A DNA stretch of 57,226 bases from DATKCA01 sp035544675 (GTDB lineage Bacteria; Acidobacteriota; Thermoanaerobaculia; Gp7-AA8). The stretch covers positions 1-57,226 of the forward strand of contig DATKCA010000123.1 of assembly GCA_035544675.1 (NCBI GenBank). The letters run 5' to 3'. Both the position numbers and the translations under genes were made by a program. The notes under the pieces are model-generated. The model was not told where the DNA came from, did not search any database, and worked only from the letters and a program-made list of their open reading frames with translations. Positions 53,521 through 57,226 of this stretch are shown piece by piece (positions within the stretch are counted from its first letter, which is position 1; each line of letters starts with the position of its first letter).

Positions 53521-54623
53521 GATTTCCCCCGAGGCTCGATGCCGACTTCCTTCCACGCATCGGCGATTTTCCCCGCCACCGCGTCGTCGTACAGCTCGCG
53601 CGCCAGGCGACAGGTCTGATCGGCGCAGTCCTGGAACCGCGACGTCGGGCGCAGCCGGTCGCGCAGAACGACGTACCAGATCCTCCCCGCCACCTCCCAT
53701 GCGTTCCCGCCGAGGCTCCTGGCGGCGAGGACGAACGCACGGTTCGGGATGCCGGAGTTGATGTGCACGCCGCCGTCGTCGTCCCGCGTGCGCACGTAGT
53801 CGGACATGTGGCCGACCTGCGGATCGGTGCCGATGAGCGGATCGTCGTACGCCGTCCCCGGCTCGGCCATCGAGCGGACGGCCAGCCGCTTCACGCCCTC
53901 CTTCTCGATGAAGATCCCCTTGCCGATCAGCCAGTCCGCCGCGGCCGCGCTCTCCCCCGCCGCCCACTGCTTCACCAGCGCGCCGAAGACGTCGGAGAAG
54001 TGCTCGTTCAGGGCGCCGGACTGATTCTGGTACTCGAGCCCGGCCTCGAACTGCGTCACGCCGTGTGTGATCTCGTGCGCGACGATGTCGATGCACTGGG
54101 TGAAGTCGCCGAACAGCTCGCCGTCACCGTCGCCGTACACCATCTGCGTCCCGTTCCAGAACGCGTTGGCGTAGTCCTTTCCGTAATGAACGGTCGAGTC
54201 GAGACGCATGCCGCGGTCGTCGATGGACGTGCGCTCGAAGAGCTCCGCAAAGAAGTCGTAGGTGAGGCCGGAGTAATCGTAGGCGCGGTTCACGACCTCG
54301 TCCCGGGCGGGGGGGTCGTTCTCGCCGCGCCGCAGCACTCCGTGGACGGACAGCTCGTTCTGCGCGTCGTAAACCGCCCGCCGTTTCGTCCCCGTCGGCA
54401 CGACCGTCTCCCGCGCCAGCGCGCCGACGATCCGCCGCTGCGTGCGGATGTCGCGCGAGACGAGCAGATCGCCGATGGCCCGGAGCCGCTGCGCCGTCGT
54501 CGCGTCGGGATTGACGGCGACGTTCGTCAGGATCTCGGGCGGGACGATGAAACAGTGAACCGCGATTCCACTGCTCCGGCGCGCTCTCCCCAGCCCTGAG
54601 CCCGGAGACCTGAGCCCGTTCAT
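53517..54623 (-). CDS. Protealysin-like M4 metalloprotease
   Basis: The 368-aa protease lacks a signal peptide, like protealysin. A short propeptide has the HCFIVPPEIL motif near residue 23. The zinc site is HEITH at 183-187 with Glu207 in GALNEHFSD, and catalytic His287 is in GGVHINSGIPN. The ATG at 54623 overlaps the upstream PilZ stop (TGATG). The first 10-12 codons (NGLRSPGSGLG) are written in the GGGCTCA heptamer array, so the N terminus was probably remodelled by it. Confidence 0.92.
   Translation of the reverse strand: MNGLRSPGSGLGRARRSSGIAVHCFIVPPEILTNVAVNPDATTAQRLRAIGDLLVSRDIRTQRRIVGALARETVVPTGTKRRAVYDAQNELSVHGVLRRGENDPPARDEVVNRAYDYSGLTYDFFAELFERTSIDDRGMRLDSTVHYGKDYANAFWNGTQMVYGDGDGELFGDFTQCIDIVAHEITHGVTQFEAGLEYQNQSGALNEHFSDVFGALVKQWAAGESAAAADWLIGKGIFIEKEGVKRLAVRSMAEPGTAYDDPLIGTDPQVGHMSDYVRTRDDDGGVHINSGIPNRAFVLAARSLGGNAWEVAGRIWYVVLRDRLRPTSRFQDCADQTCRLARELYDDAVAGKIADAWKEVGIEPRGKS
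54592..54621. repeat. GGGCTCA heptamers inside the protease start region
   Basis: CAGCCCTGAGCCC and CTGAGCCC units on the plus strand encode the first residues of the protease on the minus strand. Confidence 0.7.
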
Positions 54624-54949
54624 CACGCCTGCGGCAGTTTCGCGCTGTAGAACGTGCGCAGCCGCTCGGCGGACTGACGGTCCGCCGCCGCCACGATCTG
54701 CATGCCGCTGTGGAACAGCGCGCGCTCCAGCACCGTGCGCACGACCTCGCAATCGAGGCTGATCGGTCCCACGTCTGATGGAAGCTCGACGCGGCAGACT
54801 TCACCCGGGTCGGGGAGCGGAGCCTGATGAATGACGCGGATGCCGCCGATGGACGCGTCCTCCACGTAGACGCGAGTCGAGCCGACGGCCGCGCGGATCG
54901 GAGGCTCGATCTTCACGCGAAGGAACCGCCGGCGGTCGGTCAGGTCCAT
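54623..54949 (-). CDS. PilZ domain protein coupled to the protease-emfourin pair
   Basis: The 108-aa protein has both c-di-GMP motifs: DRRRFLRVKIE (RxxxR) at the N terminus and EDASIGGIRV (D/NxSxxG) near residue 30. No other domain is present. It leads a three-gene operon with the M4 protease and its inhibitor. A role coupling cyclic di-GMP level to protease production or activity is inference. Confidence 0.85.
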   Translation of the reverse strand: MDLTDRRRFLRVKIEPPIRAAVGSTRVYVEDASIGGIRVIHQAPLPDPGEVCRVELPSDVGPISLDCEVVRTVLERALFHSGMQIVAAADRQSAERLRTFYSAKLPQA

Positions 54950-54969
54950 AGTCGGTCGGTCAGGTCCAT
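54930..54969. repeat. 20-bp tandem duplication over the PilZ start codon
   Basis: Two near-identical 20-bp copies (GTCGGTCAGGTCCATA core) each contain an ATG on the minus strand. Because 20 is not a multiple of three, the upstream copy starts a nine-codon ORF (54969-54940, MDLTDRLWT) that overlaps the real start at 54949. Confidence 0.85.
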
Positions 54970-54975
54970 AGCAGA

Positions 54976-55260
54976 ATGGTGCAGTGTATCGGAAATCGTG
55001 GCATGCAACCGGACGACGTCCCCCTCCGCGAGGCGGCCGATCCGAATTCGAATGTCATGGCGACGCTCCGGTGGGATATCGTGACGCGTGCCGACACTCA
55101 GTCGACGACCTCGGGTGCCCCATTCATGAAGGTGCGCACCGCCGATGGCCGCGAAGGATGGGTCGAGACAAAATACCTGCGCAGTCCGATCGACTATCGC
55201 GCCGGCCTGGTGAAGACCGGTGAGGGATGGAAGATCGAAGCGCTCGTGGCAGGCGATTGA
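54976..55260 (+). CDS. Small SH3-like domain protein
   Basis: The 94-aa protein has a bacterial SH3 (SH3b) pattern: VPLREAADPNSNVMATLRW, KVRTADGREGWVETKYL and the C-terminal SPIDYRAGLVKTGEGWKIEA. Relatives of this type, from memory, usually carry a signal peptide. None is present here, and the start lies 26 nt from the PilZ start beside the 20-bp duplication, so the 5' end may have been lost. Confidence 0.6.
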   Translation: MVQCIGNRGMQPDDVPLREAADPNSNVMATLRWDIVTRADTQSTTSGAPFMKVRTADGREGWVETKYLRSPIDYRAGLVKTGEGWKIEALVAGD

Positions 55261-56463
55261 TTGACGACAGATCAGATACCGCATCACCCCGTCCCCACGA
55301 CGGAGAAGACGTTTGACCAGCTCGGGCTGAGCGCTCCGATTCTCGAGGCCATCCACCAGGTCGGCTTCGTGCACCCGACCCCCATTCAGGCCGCCGTCAT
55401 CCCGCTGGCGCTGGCAGGGCGCGACATCATCGCGCTGGCGCAGACCGGCTCGGGCAAGACCGCGGCGTTCGTCATCCCGCTCGCCGAGCGGCTGACGCAC
55501 GGCGGCGGCGTACGCGCGCTGATCATCTCGCCGACGCGGGAGATCGCGCTGCAGACCCAGGCCTTCATCGAGCTCTTCGGCAAGGGTCACGGCCTGCAGT
55601 CAGCCTGTCTCATCGGCGGCGTGAAAATGCAGCCGCAGCTGGCCGCGCTGAAGGCCGGACCGGACGTGGTCGTGGCCACGCCGGGCCGGCTGCTCGACCA
55701 CATCGAGAGGCGATCGCTGAGAGTGGACGCCGTCGATGAGCTCGTCCTCGACGAAGGCGACCACATGCTGGACCTCGGATTCCTCCCCCAGATCCGCAAG
55801 GTCGTAGCCACGCTGCCGCGCAAGCGCCGCACCATGATGTTCTCGGCCACGATGCCGCCGGAGATCGAGGGCCTGGCCACGGCGATGATGCACGAGCCGC
55901 TGCGCATCGACATCCTCCCCCAGGGGCGGGCGGCGGTGGGGATCTCGCACAGGCTTTACGTGGTGGCGCCGGAGAACAAGAGACCGCTTCTCCTCGCGCT
56001 CTTGCAGCAGGAGCTCGGAACCACGCTCGTGTTCGCGCGGCGAAAAGTCGACGCGGAATGGCTCTTCCACATCCTGGAGCGCCTCGGCCATCCCGTGGCG
56101 CGAATCCATGCGGATCGTTCGCAGGGGAAACGCGTGCAGGCGCTGGACCGGTTCCGCAAGGGATCGCACCGCATCCTCGTCGCGACCGACATCGCCGGCC
56201 GCGGCATCGACGTCCCCGGCATCACCCACGTCATCAACTTCGACATCCCCGAGACGGTGGAGGACTACATCCATCGCGCCGGCCGTACCGCGCGCGTCGA
56301 GGAAGAGGGCATCGTCTCGACCATCGCCACGTGGCAGGACCTCATGATGGTCCGCAACATCGAGGCCACCATCGGCCAGTCCATCCCGCGCTGCAGCGTC
56401 CCGGGCGTGGAGCCGTGGGTGGAAGGGAAGAAGGAAGCGACGCGGGGGCGGCGGAGGCTGTGA
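55261..56463 (+). CDS. DEAD-box RNA helicase with DEGD motif II
   Basis: The 400-aa protein has the family motifs in order: a Q-motif region (FDQLGLSAPILEAIHQVGF), motif I AQTGSGKT at 60-67, Ia PTREIALQ, Ib TPGRLLDH, motif II DEGD at 164-167 instead of DEAD, motif III SAT at 195-197, V ATDIAGRGIDVPG and VI HRAGRTAR. It is a minimal helicase core with a very short basic tail. The start is TTG at 55261, directly after the SH3 gene stop. Confidence 0.93.
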   Translation: MTTDQIPHHPVPTTEKTFDQLGLSAPILEAIHQVGFVHPTPIQAAVIPLALAGRDIIALAQTGSGKTAAFVIPLAERLTHGGGVRALIISPTREIALQTQAFIELFGKGHGLQSACLIGGVKMQPQLAALKAGPDVVVATPGRLLDHIERRSLRVDAVDELVLDEGDHMLDLGFLPQIRKVVATLPRKRRTMMFSATMPPEIEGLATAMMHEPLRIDILPQGRAAVGISHRLYVVAPENKRPLLLALLQQELGTTLVFARRKVDAEWLFHILERLGHPVARIHADRSQGKRVQALDRFRKGSHRILVATDIAGRGIDVPGITHVINFDIPETVEDYIHRAGRTARVEEEGIVSTIATWQDLMMVRNIEATIGQSIPRCSVPGVEPWVEGKKEATRGRRRL

Positions 56464-56468
56464 GGGGT

Positions 56469-56488
56469 TTTGAAGGCTGAAGGCTGAA
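56469..56488. repeat. GAAGGCT heptamer pair
   Basis: Two and a half GAAGGCT units follow the helicase stop, another unrelated heptamer with the same period. The rest of the 59-nt gap shows nothing clear. Confidence 0.55.
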
Positions 56489-56522
56489 GATCATCGCCAC
56501 GTTCGCCACCTCATCGTCATCA

Positions 56523-57017
56523 TCAATCACTACTCATCCCCCCGGGCGTGACCTTCCCGCTCTTCCCGTCGACCGTGAACCGCCCCAACCGCGTGTTCTG
56601 ACAGCGGTCGAACGCGGTCAGACGATAGTCGCCCCCCTCGGAGCCCTGGCTCGACACCACCAGACACTCCGCGCTGACGCGGCCGGACAGCGATCGCCGG
56701 AGGATGCGGATGGCCTCCGCCTCATTGATCTCCGCGCCGGTCGCGCGGCGTGTGCCGCCCGGACGCTGGCTCACCACTCCCGGCGAGCCGCTGTCCATCG
56801 GCGGGATCTGCGCGCGGCGCTGGTGCTGCGTGTACCACCACCACCCGCCCGCCCCGGCCAGCACCAGCAGGATCAGCGGCAGCGCGGCGATCGGTTTGCG
56901 CGGCGGCTTCGGCCTCCGGCCGTCGAACACGTCGCCCGCGAACACACCGCACTGCGGGCATGCATCGGCCCCTCGGGGCAGCTCGGCGCGGCAGTTCGTG
57001 CAGTGGCGCTCGCTCAT
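56523..57017 (-). CDS. Zinc-ribbon membrane protein
   Basis: The 164-aa protein begins with a zinc ribbon (Cys6, Cys9, Cys20, Cys23: HCTNC...ACPQC) and has one membrane helix (ALPLILLVLAGAGGWWWY). A presumably periplasmic domain with one Cys pair (ECLVVSS, DRCQNTR) follows, where a disulfide is possible. No family recognised. Its ATG overlaps the stop of the serine hydrolase gene upstream (ATGA). Confidence 0.75.
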   Translation of the reverse strand: MSERHCTNCRAELPRGADACPQCGVFAGDVFDGRRPKPPRKPIAALPLILLVLAGAGGWWWYTQHQRRAQIPPMDSGSPGVVSQRPGGTRRATGAEINEAEAIRILRRSLSGRVSAECLVVSSQGSEGGDYRLTAFDRCQNTRLGRFTVDGKSGKVTPGGMSSD

Positions 57018-57226
57018 TTCAGAAACAGATCGGCTACGCGGAGGACGAGCTCCCGCGGCGAGCTCTCGTTTCGATTGGTGAGGATGACCACCGCCAGCCG
57101 CTCCTCCGGGAATCGGACCATCGCGTTGCGGAACCCCATCGTCTCGCCCGTGTGGCCGGCGGTGCGGCGGCCGCGATGCTCGGCGACGCGCCAGCCGAAT
57201 CCGTAGTGGACCTCTTGATCGCTGGT
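57014..57226 (-). CDS. Serine hydrolase (beta-lactamase/class C PBP family), C-terminal part
   Basis: Only the last 70 residues lie in the window. They read HYGFGWRVAEHRG, then TAGHTGETMGFRNAMVRF and LAVVILTNR, the C-terminal HxG (KTG-equivalent) region and final strand of class C beta-lactamase-like esterases and peptidases. The frame is open to the window edge. The catalytic SxxK is outside the window. Confidence 0.85.
   Translation of the reverse strand, partial: TSDQEVHYGFGWRVAEHRGRRTAGHTGETMGFRNAMVRFPEERLAVVILTNRNESSPRELVLRVADLFLK

Overview
The window is GC-rich bacterial chromosome with strong G/C bias at third codon positions. It is packed mostly with housekeeping and envelope genes and has no rRNA, tRNA, phage, integrase or transposase gene that I can see. 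The mix suggests an uncultured or poorly studied Acidobacteriota-like Gram-negative: a large secreted carboxypeptidase-regulatory-repeat protein, DUF2911/TPR and PD40 beta-propeller proteins, S9 peptidase, RND/MFP/TolC efflux, lipoprotein cytochromes c, and a protealysin/emfourin pair. This assignment is inference from gene content; no marker gene settles it.

Layout. 0.2-3.5 kb: a sodium-solute symporter fused in frame to a NagZ-like GH3 glycosidase (minus). 3.7-9.3 kb: a giant repeat-domain secreted protein, an alpha/beta hydrolase and an aldo-keto reductase. 9.3-13.4 kb: a small membrane protein, an NmrA-like oxidoreductase, a 103-aa protein and an S9 peptidase. 13.4-21.1 kb (minus): mscL coupled to a small ferredoxin-like-fold protein, a SEC-C membrane protein, a three-gene RND efflux operon (TolC, adaptor and pump, each overlapping the next by 4 nt), and a DUF1573-like protein. 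21.2-34.6 kb: nadE, a PilZ protein, a class B penicillin-binding protein, SAM hydrolase, DUF2064-nnr-tsaE, a TolB-like propeller, purL and purF. 34.6-47.1 kb: a TPR lipoprotein, a YqiA-like hydrolase preceded by a coupled 29-codon ORF, two cytochromes c, a CoA transferase, stomatin/NfeD, DUF2911, MFS, ABC-F and patatin. 47.0-51.7 kb: a thrA-thrB-thrC operon with ATGA overlaps. 51.8-57.2 kb: a sugar-phosphate mutarotase, a macro-domain protein, a PilZ-protealysin-emfourin operon, an SH3 protein, a DEAD-box helicase, a zinc-ribbon protein and the 3' end of a serine hydrolase.

The most striking content lies between the genes. Nearly every larger intergenic gap carries tandem arrays with a 7-bp period, in several unrelated sequences: CTAAGGA, GGAAACC, GGGCTCA, GGTTGCC, GCGTCAG, AAGGCTG. 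Several CTAAGGA arrays occur as facing inverted pairs able to form very long hairpins. In addition there are REP-like palindromes headed by TGGAGCG and three other palindrome families. The arrays abut or contain promoters, and in several places supply start codons, stop codons or the terminal residues of proteins.

A second pattern is a TANNNT -10-like hexamer 6-10 nt before the start codon at 14 genes or ORFs. It implies widespread leaderless transcripts, often directly downstream of a heptamer array. Together these make the window's best candidate for an undescribed system: a heptamer/palindrome layer placed on promoters and gene ends.
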